A stretch of 9,542 bases of DNA. It comes from Acidobacteriaceae bacterium (GTDB taxonomy: Bacteria; Acidobacteriota; Terriglobia; Terriglobales; SbA1). Made by a program: the position numbers and the translations under genes. Numbering within the stretch: position 1 is the first letter of the stretch; each line of letters starts with the position of its first letter. Where the stretch lies: positions 6,915-16,456 of the forward strand of contig PLEA01000697.1 in the NCBI GenBank assembly GCA_003136335.1. Reading direction: 5' to 3'. Shown here piece by piece: positions 1-6,748 of the stretch. The notes under the pieces were generated by a model. The model ran no database searches. It was not told where the DNA came from and saw only the letters and a program-made list of their open reading frames with translations.

Positions 1-2042
1 CTGTCCTGGCCAAAGAACTCGTAGTCATTGATGGCGTAACGGCGGTTGACCGCTTGGCCCTGGGGAAGCGCGGTGCCGTTGCGCGCGTAATTATAAATGC
101 CGTCCCCCTCGGCCAAAATACCCATTACGATCGCAGTCGCGCTATCGTAGTTGGGACCGAAGCTACTATCCACCAGCGGATAGCCATTGTTGCCTGGATC
201 CAATGGGCTGTGGTCGTTGGCGATCCCTCCCGTGTTGAGATAGACCACATTGGTCTGAACGTCCGAGAACGAGTTTAGGTAGCTGATGTGGTTGTTGCGA
301 ATCAGAAATAGGTCGGTGCCGAACTGAAACGTGTGATTTCCCCGCGTCCAGCTCAAACTGTCGCTCAACTGGTTGTCAGGCACAAAAGCAGTCGTAGGGC
401 GAGTGAAGGGAACCAGGTCGTTAATCCCATTCAGAAAAACTCCCGGATACACAGAGGTACCACCGTACTGCTGGCCCTGACGGATGAAGCCCCAGTGAAA
501 ATCGTTGATGAGCCTGGGGGTGAGGAGTGAGGTGAGTCCAATGGTTATGCCCTTGCTGTCATCCAGAAAGTTCGTAGCGGCGGGCTGCCCAGGAAACTGT
601 TGCGGTCCCGGTTCCTTGAAGTTTTGCATCTCTCCGCGCACAAACAAGGTTTCGGAGCCACTCGACGTGATGTGGTAATCGAGCCGGGTAATGTAGGTGT
701 TGAAGCTGCGATCCACGTTTGGCGAGAAGCGAAATCCCAGAGTATTCGAACCATCGCCGGCGGTGCCTTCATTGGCCCCTGGATACTTATTGAGAACGTT
801 CAGAACCGCTTGATTCACGCCGATTCCGAGCGGGTCCATGGCTTTGATTTGGTCCGGTCCGAGCGCATAGTAACCTGGTTGGACGTTGCTGACGCCGTTG
901 ACGGTGCCGCCGGAACAACGGGGATCTTGGTCTCCGTTCAGAAGGAGAGCACATTTGTATACGAGATCGCCCGCGCGCAGAGCCGGGCTGGGGACGAGCC
1001 GCAGTGCGCTGCTGCCTTCGGCGTCGCGCCGCCCTTCATAGTTGCTGAAGAAGAAGAGACGATTCTTCATGATCGGCCCGCCGACCGCGGCGCCGAATAC
1101 GTTGCGCAGGAGCTTCGGCGCCGTGTTGGGTTGGCCGTTGGTTAACTGGGAATTCTTCAAGAACGGATCATTGGCGCTGAAGATCGTGTTGCGGTTGTAC
1201 TCGTAGACAGAGCCGTGAAAGGCGTTGGTGCCGCTCTTGGTGACCAGCGCGACCTGCCCGCCGCTGGAGTAGCCCGAATCAGCATTGGAGTTGGCGGTGG
1301 TGACCCGGAATTCTTCCACCGAGTCGGGCGGCGTATTCAGGACACTGGTAAAAGCGTAACCATTATTCTGGTCGTTGACCCCTATGCCGTCCAGGGTGAC
1401 ATTCGATTGGTCGCTGCGCACGCCATTCACCGCGCCGCTCCGCGTGTCCGTCGCTTGATTCGTCTCGGCGGCTCCCCCCAGATACGCTACGCCAGGCTGC
1501 AGGCTCAGGAGATAAACCACGTTGCGGTCGGCAATGGGCAACTCCGCGATTTGGTTTTCTTCGATCGTGTTGCCGAGCGACGCGTCGGTGCGATTGATGA
1601 GCGGCGCCTGCCCTTCGACCGTTACCAATTCCGCTACGCCCGCAACCTGAAATTTCACGTTAATCGTAGACGGCGTCTTGACGACGAGCTTGACGTCCGA
1701 CGCCGAAAAGCGCGCAAAACCGCTTGCCGTCGCCTCCAGCCGATAGTCTCCCGGCGGCACATCGAGGAACTGGTAGAGCCCTGCCCGGTTGCTGGTGGTA
1801 CTCCGCTGCAGTCCCGTTGCCGCGTCGGTCAGAGTGATCGTCGCGTCGGGAACGCTCGCGCCCGACGGATCCGACAAGCTGCCATTCAGCTGGCTGGTTG
1901 ATTGCGATATCGCCAATGGGGTCAAGAACGCCAGCACTGCGAACACCCAAATTGCGCGCCTTGCCGTCTGTCCGAATCGAACACCGAACTGATACCACCG
2001 CTGGTGCAGCCTGCTGCTCGCTTGCTGATGGATTCGCGTCAT
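1..2042 (-). CDS. TonB-dependent receptor, Oar-like, with carboxypeptidase-regulatory-like N-terminal domain (partial, 3' end off window)
   Basis: Outer-membrane receptor that would import a large or scarce ligand using TonB energy. The minus-strand frame stays open from the start to the left edge, giving about 680 residues; this family usually has roughly 1000-1200, so the distal barrel is missing. A basic N-terminus and hydrophobic stretch (residues ~30-45) form a signal peptide, with likely cleavage near AIS-Q. Residues ~50-132 are a carboxypeptidase-regulatory-like beta-sandwich (LNGSLSDPSGASVPDA, then GLYQFLDVPPGDYRLEA). The plug follows from ~138, with the family-typical NGVRSDQSNVTLDGIGVND and SGGQVALVTKSGTNAFHGS. 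Barrel strands rich in Asn, Tyr and Phe follow. I chose the ATG at 2042 because the GGGAGG site lies 8 bases upstream; the in-frame ATG at 2048 would leave only 2. The ligand is unknown. In this family such receptors are often linked to polysaccharide or peptide uptake, but nothing here specifies which. Confidence 0.93.
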   Translation of the reverse strand, partial: MTRIHQQASSRLHQRWYQFGVRFGQTARRAIWVFAVLAFLTPLAISQSTSQLNGSLSDPSGASVPDATITLTDAATGLQRSTTSNRAGLYQFLDVPPGDYRLEATASGFARFSASDVKLVVKTPSTINVKFQVAGVAELVTVEGQAPLINRTDASLGNTIEENQIAELPIADRNVVYLLSLQPGVAYLGGAAETNQATDTRSGAVNGVRSDQSNVTLDGIGVNDQNNGYAFTSVLNTPPDSVEEFRVTTANSNADSGYSSGGQVALVTKSGTNAFHGSVYEYNRNTIFSANDPFLKNSQLTNGQPNTAPKLLRNVFGAAVGGPIMKNRLFFFSNYEGRRDAEGSSALRLVPSPALRAGDLVYKCALLLNGDQDPRCSGGTVNGVSNVQPGYYALGPDQIKAMDPLGIGVNQAVLNVLNKYPGANEGTAGDGSNTLGFRFSPNVDRSFNTYITRLDYHITSSGSETLFVRGEMQNFKEPGPQQFPGQPAATNFLDDSKGITIGLTSLLTPRLINDFHWGFIRQGQQYGGTSVYPGVFLNGINDLVPFTRPTTAFVPDNQLSDSLSWTRGNHTFQFGTDLFLIRNNHISYLNSFSDVQTNVVYLNTGGIANDHSPLDPGNNGYPLVDSSFGPNYDSATAIVMGILAEGDGIYNYARNGTALPQGQAVNRRYAINDYEFFGQD

Positions 2043-2050
2043 CGACATAG

Positions 2051-2056
2051 CCTCCC
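2051..2056 (-). promoter_or_regulatory. Ribosome-binding site of the TonB-dependent receptor
   Basis: GGGAGG on the minus strand, 8 bases before the ATG at 2042 and only 2 before an in-frame ATG at 2048. The spacing decides the start in favour of 2042. Confidence 0.7.
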
Positions 2057-2196
2057 AGAAGGCAACGCCAGGCGAAAACAGGTGAGAAGAAATCGCATGT
2101 GTATTCTTCACTCGCGGCCCGCTCGTGCCTTTTCGATTCCCTGTGCTTGGTTTTCTAGGTCAACCAGATCCAACCCTTCCCGCCTAGAGTGCCGGC

Positions 2197-2202
2197 ATTA
2201 TA
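2197..2202 (-). promoter_or_regulatory. Candidate -10 element for the TonB-dependent receptor
   Basis: A perfect TATAAT on the minus strand in the divergent intergenic region. No good -35 hexamer lies 16-18 bases upstream, so activator dependence or a chance match are both possible. If used, the mRNA would carry a 5' leader of about 150 bases before the receptor start. Confidence 0.4.
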
Positions 2203-2350
2203 CCTGAAGATCAAATGAAGGAGCATTCAGAAAAATCTGATCGTTGAGCGGTGTTTCTTGTCGAATCGGCCCGATCCGGATATCCCCATCAGGCGAGACA
2301 AATTCCCTCGAAAAAGACTATGGTTGCAGGCGGCGGTCAACTTCCTTGTT

Positions 2351-2356
2351 GGGGGA
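2351..2356 (+). promoter_or_regulatory. Ribosome-binding site deciding the GTG start of the first Gfo/Idh/MocA gene
   Basis: GGGGGA lies 8 bases before a GTG at 2365. Starting there puts the twin-arginine pair at residues 4-5, as expected for a Tat leader. The upstream in-frame ATG (2320) and GTG (2251) have no comparable site and would add 15 or 38 unusual residues. Confidence 0.6.
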
Positions 2357-2364
2357 TATTATCC

Positions 2365-3711
2365 GTGTTGAATCGTAGAAGTTTTCTGAAAGTGGCGGGC
2401 ACCGCAACCGCGGGGACGTTCCTCGGAACAAATGTGCGTGCACTGGCCGCGGTTCAGACCCAATCTGCCACGCCGCTCGCGGCCAACGATCATATTCAGA
2501 TCGCGCTGATTGGGGCTGGTGGTCAGGGCCAGGGAGACACGAAGGTTGCGCTGCAGGTTCCGGGCGTGAAAGTCGTCGCCGTGGCGGACTGTTACGACGG
2601 CCGGCTCGAGCACAGCAAGGAACTCTGGGGCAACGACATTTTTACGACACGTGACTACAGAGAAATCCTCGCGCGCAAAGATGTCGACGCGGTCATTATC
2701 GGCACGCCGGACCATTGGCACAAAGAGGTTTCGGTCGATGCGATGAAGGCCGGCAAGGACGTCTATTGCGAGAAGCCCATGATCCATTTGTATGCCGATG
2801 GGCCGGAGATGATCGAGACCGCTCGCGCCACGAACCGGATCATCCAGATCGGAAGCCAGCGCGTGAGTTCGATTATTTATGCCAAGGCGAAGGAATTGCT
2901 CGCTTCTGGGGCCATCGGTCAGCTCAACATGGTGACCGCGCATTGGGATCGCAATTCGTCGATGGGCGCGTGGAATTATACCGTTCCTCTGGATGCTTCG
3001 GTCAAAACCTGCGATTGGCCGGGCTTCCTGGGAACTGCACCCAGGACTCCATTTAACGCGGAGCACTTCTTCCAGTGGCGCAAGTGGAGAGCCTACGGAA
3101 GCGGCGTGGCGGGAGATCTCTTCGTGCACCTGTTCAGCGGAACCCACTTCATTACCGGGACCAATGGTCCCACGCGAGCCATGGCAACCGGAGGATTGCG
3201 CTTCTGGAAAGACGGGCGAGACGCTCCCGACGTAATGCTGGGCCTCTTTGACTATCGGGAGGGGTTCAACCTCAGCCTCCGCGTGAACTTCGTGGATGGC
3301 GGCGAGGAGAGCGAGGGGCTGATTTTCACCGGCTCAGAAGGTACGATGGAAATTGCCGGCAACACGGTCAGCCTAAGCCGCGCGCCACTCCAAAAGGAGC
3401 CTGGCTACACAATTGGTACCTTCACCGAAGCAATGCAAAAGCGGATTCTTGCAAGCTACCGGCAGAAGTATCCGGTCTCGCACCCATCGGGAGCACCGCC
3501 AGCTGGATATGAGAAATATGTAGCACCTGAGGGTTACAGTGATCGCTATGACCACTTCAACAATTTCTTTGCGGCAGTTCGCTCGCGGAAGCCCGTAGTG
3601 GAAGATGCCGTGTTCGGCTTCCGCGCGGCAGGAGCTGCACTGCTTAGCAATCTCAGCCTCGATCACGGCGCTGTGGTCAGGTGGAATCCCGATTCAATGA
3701 AACTGGGATGA
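2365..3711 (+). CDS. Gfo/Idh/MocA family oxidoreductase with Tat signal
   Basis: NAD(P)-dependent oxidoreductase, probably acting on a sugar or sugar derivative and exported folded to the periplasm. The protein is 448 residues from the GTG start, normal for this Tat-bearing branch. A twin-arginine leader comes first (NRRSFLK at 3-9, hydrophobic core, ALAA near 26-29). The Rossmann fold has a glycine-rich loop at ~50-57 (GAGGQGQG), then GTPDHWH at ~113-119 and the family EKP motif at 136-138, where Lys is the usual catalytic residue. The C-terminal domain has WPGFLGTAPRTPF and FFQWRKW (~218-241) followed by GDLFVHLF (~250-257), a signature of a branch common in Acidobacteriota and Planctomycetota. 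It is divergent from the receptor gene and followed by ~275 bases before the flavoenzyme on the same strand. Glucose-fructose oxidoreductase of Zymomonas is the known Tat-exported precedent. The substrate cannot be assigned. Confidence 0.92.
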   Translation: MLNRRSFLKVAGTATAGTFLGTNVRALAAVQTQSATPLAANDHIQIALIGAGGQGQGDTKVALQVPGVKVVAVADCYDGRLEHSKELWGNDIFTTRDYREILARKDVDAVIIGTPDHWHKEVSVDAMKAGKDVYCEKPMIHLYADGPEMIETARATNRIIQIGSQRVSSIIYAKAKELLASGAIGQLNMVTAHWDRNSSMGAWNYTVPLDASVKTCDWPGFLGTAPRTPFNAEHFFQWRKWRAYGSGVAGDLFVHLFSGTHFITGTNGPTRAMATGGLRFWKDGRDAPDVMLGLFDYREGFNLSLRVNFVDGGEESEGLIFTGSEGTMEIAGNTVSLSRAPLQKEPGYTIGTFTEAMQKRILASYRQKYPVSHPSGAPPAGYEKYVAPEGYSDRYDHFNNFFAAVRSRKPVVEDAVFGFRAAGAALLSNLSLDHGAVVRWNPDSMKLG

Positions 3712-3986
3712 AACGATGGATCCTATAGGTCCTCCGACCATAAGACACAGTGCTGTGCAAATGTGTTAACAGCCAGCCGATTCCCGGCCAGCAAGTTCAC
3801 AGAATTGCGGAGATCAGAACGGTCTCGCAATACCAACGAAGCGCGCGCCCGCACAAGCTTTCCAGATGAACCTTGAACACCGCCGGCATTATCATCTGGG
3901 TGTTGCGGGGCCCGCTGAATGCACCGAGCCGGTGCTGGCATTTCGCCTGCCTGTTCTGGTACCTTCGACTGCCGACAAGATTTGAG
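3712..3986. other. Intergenic region upstream of the alpha-hydroxy-acid dehydrogenase
   Basis: No convincing gene. Small palindromes are visible: CACAG-TG-CTGTG (3746-3757), TGTTAACA (3764-3771) and a 6-bp stem with 3-base loop GCACCG-AGC-CGGTGC (3921-3935). None is followed by a T run, so I do not call a terminator. The plus frame of the flavoenzyme stays open upstream to a TTG at 3873, coding a Trp/Cys-rich stretch that does not resemble the family's N-terminus. No clear promoter was found. Confidence 0.5.
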
Positions 3987-5198
3987 ATGGCTGCGAATCA
4001 GGCTATGAATTCCTCACGAGTCGTCAATATCGAGGATCTGCGCGCTCTAGCGCAACGCCGGCTCCCCAAGTCAGTATTCGACTATTTGGATGGCGGTGCC
4101 GAAGCCGAATGCACGTTGGCGGAAAACTGCCGGGCATTTCGCGATGTTCTGTTTCGTCCTCGTAGCGCAGTAGCAATCGGCGTTTGTGACGTGAAGACTC
4201 GTGTGCTCGGCCACGAACTTTCTTTCCCTGCCATGCTGGCCCCGGTCGGCTACAGCCGTTTGATGCACCCCGGCGGCGAGGTTGCGGCGGCTCGCGCGGC
4301 TGGAGAAGCAGGTACCGGGTACGTCCTTTCCACCATCTCCGGCCACAAATTGGAGAATGTGAAGGCGGGATCGCAGGGTCCGGTTTTTTATCAGTTGTAT
4401 CTGCTCGGCGGACGCGAAGCCGCTGAAGGCGCCATCGAACGGGCTCGCCGTGCGGGATTTTCCGCATTAGTGATTACTGTGGATACGCCCGTGGCCGGAA
4501 TGAGAGAACGCGATCCTCGCAATGGGATGAAAGAACTCCTAGGCAGTTCTTTGTTTGCGAAAATTCCGTACTTGCCCGACATTCTTGCTCATCCGGGTTG
4601 GCTGGCTGCTTTTCTCCTCGACGGTGGCGTGCCGAAACTGGAGAACGTTGTGACTCCAGGAAAAGGTGCGATGGAACTGGTCGACGTGGGCGCTGCTCTG
4701 GCCCGCGCCACCGTGACCTGGGAAGACTTGCGATGGATCCGCGAAGTGTGGTCAGGGCCGATCGTGGTGAAAGGCCTTCTGACGGGGGACGACGCCAGGC
4801 GTGCCGTGGACGTAGGTGCATCCGCGGTAGTTGTGTCAAACCATGGAGGTCGTCAACTCGATTCAGTTTTTCCTTCCTTGCGCGCTCTTCCGGAAGTTGT
4901 CGCCGCCGTAAATGGTCAAGTCGAAGTGCTCATGGATGGAGGAGTCCGCCGTGGCGCTGACATTGTGAAAGCGCTTTGCCTGGGAGCGCGCGCGGTCCTG
5001 GTGGGGCGCGCCTACGCTTACGGCCTGGCGGCCGGCGGGCACGCCGGAGTTGTCCGAGCACTGGAGATTTTGCGATCTGACGTCGAGCGCACGTTTCGAT
5101 TGCTGGGTTGTCCTTCCATCGCGGCCCTTGATCGGTCGTATATCGAGCTGCCACATACGTGGTCTATTCGTGGAGCCAGCCACGCGGTTTCCAGCTAA
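3987..5198 (+). CDS. FMN-dependent alpha-hydroxy-acid dehydrogenase (L-lactate/mandelate dehydrogenase family)
   Basis: TIM-barrel flavoenzyme that oxidises an (S)-2-hydroxy acid to the 2-oxo acid, passing electrons from FMN to a quinone, cytochrome or oxygen. It has 403 residues from the ATG at 3987, close to family length. Visible family residues are FDYLDGGAE (Tyr33), LAPVGYSRL (~84-92), YQLY (135-138), TVDTPVAGMRERDPRNGM (~164-181, with Arg173), the FMN lysine in VVKGL (Lys262), the catalytic base in SNHGGRQLD (His286, with Arg289), and the FMN-phosphate loops DGGVRRG (317-323) and GRAYAYG (340-346). All catalytic positions are intact. The pattern is closest to LldD-like lactate dehydrogenases; lactate, glycolate, mandelate or a sugar-derived hydroxy acid remain possible. 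No signal peptide is seen, so a cytoplasmic or inner-membrane-face location is likely. The start is uncertain because no strong ribosome-binding site precedes 3987; ATG 4005 is an alternative. Confidence 0.92.
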   Translation: MAANQAMNSSRVVNIEDLRALAQRRLPKSVFDYLDGGAEAECTLAENCRAFRDVLFRPRSAVAIGVCDVKTRVLGHELSFPAMLAPVGYSRLMHPGGEVAAARAAGEAGTGYVLSTISGHKLENVKAGSQGPVFYQLYLLGGREAAEGAIERARRAGFSALVITVDTPVAGMRERDPRNGMKELLGSSLFAKIPYLPDILAHPGWLAAFLLDGGVPKLENVVTPGKGAMELVDVGAALARATVTWEDLRWIREVWSGPIVVKGLLTGDDARRAVDVGASAVVVSNHGGRQLDSVFPSLRALPEVVAAVNGQVEVLMDGGVRRGADIVKALCLGARAVLVGRAYAYGLAAGGHAGVVRALEILRSDVERTFRLLGCPSIAALDRSYIELPHTWSIRGASHAVSS

Positions 5199-5199
5199 G

Positions 5200-5282
5200 G
5201 CAGCGCTTCGGTAACATAGAATATTGCGCACCGCCGAGAAATACTTGGAGATCCACCTTTATGGATAGACGCGAAGCGCTGC
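5200..5282. repeat. 11-bp perfect inverted repeat with 61-base loop
   Basis: Arms are GCAGCGCTTCG at 5200-5210 and its reverse complement CGAAGCGCTGC at 5272-5282. The left arm starts 2 bases after the flavoenzyme stop codon. The right arm overlaps codons 4-8 of the Tat-like mini-frame. It could fold as a long-loop hairpin or be coincidental, since the right arm also encodes a common Arg-Glu-Ala-Leu stretch. Confidence 0.45.
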
Positions 5283-5398
5283 GCCTGCTGGCTGTAGGGT
5301 CTGGTCAGCAACCCCGCAGCCTAGCCGCCAGCCGGCATGCTGTCCGAGATCGTTTCGCTCTGGGCGTTCCAGAAAAGCTTCTTGCCAGACCAGTATGA
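5261..5398 (+). pseudogene. Probable truncated gene: Tat-like N-terminus fused to non-homologous sequence
   Basis: GGAG at 5247-5250 lies 10 bases before an ATG that opens with MDRREALRLLAVGS, a typical start of a twin-arginine leader (paired Arg, then a Leu/Ala-rich core). Acidobacterial Tat proteins, including gluconate 2-dehydrogenase subunit 3-like ones, often begin this way; that family link is from general knowledge, not proven here. After about codon 14 the frame becomes Gln/Arg/Ser-rich, has no continuing hydrophobic core, crosses antisense into the 3' end of the convergent Gfo/Idh/MocA gene at 5321 and stops at 5396-5398 after 45 codons. The same-strand position, 62 bases after the flavoenzyme stop, suggests a former downstream operon gene cut off by a rearrangement. 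Alternatives are a chance frame, a real short peptide, or an assembly junction. Confidence 0.45.
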
Positions 5399-6655
5399 TT
5401 GCGCAGCCATGATGCAAGCGACGGAATGCGCGAATCCCTCACGCACCGTCGCGTGGGGCTGCTGACGCGAACGCATGCATTCGAACCAGTTTGCCATGTG
5501 TTCCGTGGTGAGGTCGTCAATTCCCAGAGGCGGCAGGGTAGTCTCTCCGGGCAGAAGCACAAATTTGGATGCTCTCTTCTGGTCGATGTCGGCGTCGTCC
5601 TCGTGCGTCCCTTTCTCCTCGACCAGTCGATAACGCGGGCTGCCCTCGCCGCCATCATTGAACAGACTGGCCTTCTTCCCCATGTAGCGCGTAAAGCTGG
5701 GCGCGTCATTGCCGAAGCTGGTCGAATAGCTGACCAGAAAACCTTTCGGATACTCGAGCAATGTCTGAAACGTATCAGCCGTTTCGCGGCCGTCGTGCCA
5801 CGCGAAAACTCCTCCATGAGACACGACTGACTTCGGGTAACTGTCGTCCATGAACCAGTGCACCATGTCAATCGCATGGCTCATCCACTGATCGGGAATT
5901 CCGCTGGAAAATTCCTTATAAAGACGAAACTCAAAATACATTTGTGGGTCAAACCGACGCGCGGGCTTGGTCATCAGCCACGCATTCCAATCCGTGTCTT
6001 GCTCGCGAATTTCCTTCACCTCCGGCCGCCCGCGCCATCGTGGGCCGTGATAGTTCCACACCACCTCAACCTTGCTCACATCTCCGAGCGCTCCGCTCCG
6101 CGCCACCTTCTGCGCCGCCTGGGGGTAAGGCTCGCTGCGATGCTGCGTGCCCACCTGGACAATCGTCTTGGCCTGAAGCACTGCTTCGCGCGCCGCTTTT
6201 GCTTCCGTCAGAACATTCCCCATCGGCTTTTCGCAATAAGCATCTTTCCCCGCCTCGGCCGCCATTTTCAGGATAGGCGAATGTGAATGTTCTGGGGTTG
6301 AGATCATTACGCCGTCGACATCCTTCATAGAGAGCAGTTCTTCAACATGCTGGACCGCATGCGGAGCCCTGCCGTAATAGCCAGTATTTGTGGCGGCGGC
6401 TTTCTCGCGGTTCACTTTCCACAGGTCACAGACCGCAATCATCTCCACATGGTGAGTGTCCTTCAACTTAGAGGCGATCAAGTCGAGATCTCCACCTCGG
6501 CTTCCAATGCCGATATGCCCGAGGGAAATGCGATCGTTCGCGCCAACAATATTTCCGTACGACAACGCTGTGCGGGGCAGTACTACACCCCCCGCGATCA
6601 TCGCAGCGGATTTGCCCAAAAATGCTCGACGGTTAATCTGTGAAGATTCACTCAT
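5321..6655 (-). CDS. Gfo/Idh/MocA family oxidoreductase with Tat signal (second copy, different branch)
   Basis: Predicted periplasmic NAD(P)-dependent oxidoreductase, 444 residues. The start at 6655 is chosen because GGAG lies 6 bases upstream and the twin-arginine motif (NRRAFLGKSA, residues 8-17) then sits normally; an ATG at 6688 and a TTG at 6715 are in frame but lack a site. The leader core runs to about residue 32. The Rossmann loop is GIGSRG (49-54), followed by STPEHSHSP (~119-127) and the EKP motif at 142-144. The C-terminal part carries PDQWMSHAIDMVHWFMDD, the branch's conserved His-rich active-site strand. It differs clearly from the 2365-3711 enzyme, so it is not a recent duplicate. 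It lies 93 bases after the Mo-hydroxylase large subunit on the same strand, so co-transcription is likely. The substrate is unknown; sugars, inositols or related polyols are usual in the family. Confidence 0.92.
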   Translation of the reverse strand: MSESSQINRRAFLGKSAAMIAGGVVLPRTALSYGNIVGANDRISLGHIGIGSRGGDLDLIASKLKDTHHVEMIAVCDLWKVNREKAAATNTGYYGRAPHAVQHVEELLSMKDVDGVMISTPEHSHSPILKMAAEAGKDAYCEKPMGNVLTEAKAAREAVLQAKTIVQVGTQHRSEPYPQAAQKVARSGALGDVSKVEVVWNYHGPRWRGRPEVKEIREQDTDWNAWLMTKPARRFDPQMYFEFRLYKEFSSGIPDQWMSHAIDMVHWFMDDSYPKSVVSHGGVFAWHDGRETADTFQTLLEYPKGFLVSYSTSFGNDAPSFTRYMGKKASLFNDGGEGSPRYRLVEEKGTHEDDADIDQKRASKFVLLPGETTLPPLGIDDLTTEHMANWFECMRSRQQPHATVREGFAHSVACIMAAQSYWSGKKLFWNAQSETISDSMPAGG

Positions 6656-6661
6656 GATTTG

Positions 6662-6665
6662 CTCC
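6662..6665 (-). promoter_or_regulatory. Ribosome-binding site of the second Gfo/Idh/MocA gene
   Basis: GGAG on the minus strand, 6 bases before the ATG at 6655. It supports this start over the upstream in-frame candidates at 6688 and 6715. Confidence 0.55.
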
Positions 6666-6748
6666 AGTGTACGAAATCGAATCGCCATGCTAGGTGGCAC
6701 GTCTGTGCAAATCAATAACAGCGACGTACAAGGAGAAAGAGCCTCGGT

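Larger units (their letters stand above)
2043..2364. other. Divergent intergenic region between receptor and first Gfo/Idh/MocA gene
   Basis: About 320 bases without a convincing gene. It holds the receptor's ribosome-binding site and TATAAT. Plus-strand promoter candidates are weak: TTGTCG (2258-2263) and TATCCC (2281-2286) with a 17-base spacer. Two related palindromes occur, GGATATCC (2278-2285) and GGATA-T-TATCC (2354-2364); the second sits directly against the plus-strand start codon. The plus frame is open upstream from a GTG at 2251, but that stretch does not read like protein and is better taken as leader. Confidence 0.6.

Noticed and set aside
600..1901. Plus-strand open frames of 181 and 228 codons, and a 112-codon minus-strand frame at 1660-1998
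   Set aside because: All lie within the receptor gene in other frames. The receptor frame reads continuously with family motifs throughout, so these are shadows and the receptor is not frameshifted.
2359..3147. 262-codon minus-strand frame opposite the first Gfo/Idh/MocA gene
   Set aside because: It is antisense to a clear Rossmann oxidoreductase, has no domain signature and has no plausible ribosome-binding context.
3921..3935. Perfect 6-bp stem GCACCG/CGGTGC considered as a terminator for the first Gfo gene
   Set aside because: It is over 200 bases beyond the stop codon and lacks a T run, so intrinsic termination is not supported.
3987..5198. MftD-type (mycofactocin biosynthesis) assignment for the flavoenzyme
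   Set aside because: The sequence around VDTPVAGMRERDPRNGM and the intact FDYLDGGAE segment fit LldD/mandelate-type dehydrogenases better, and no mycofactocin precursor or radical-SAM gene is nearby.
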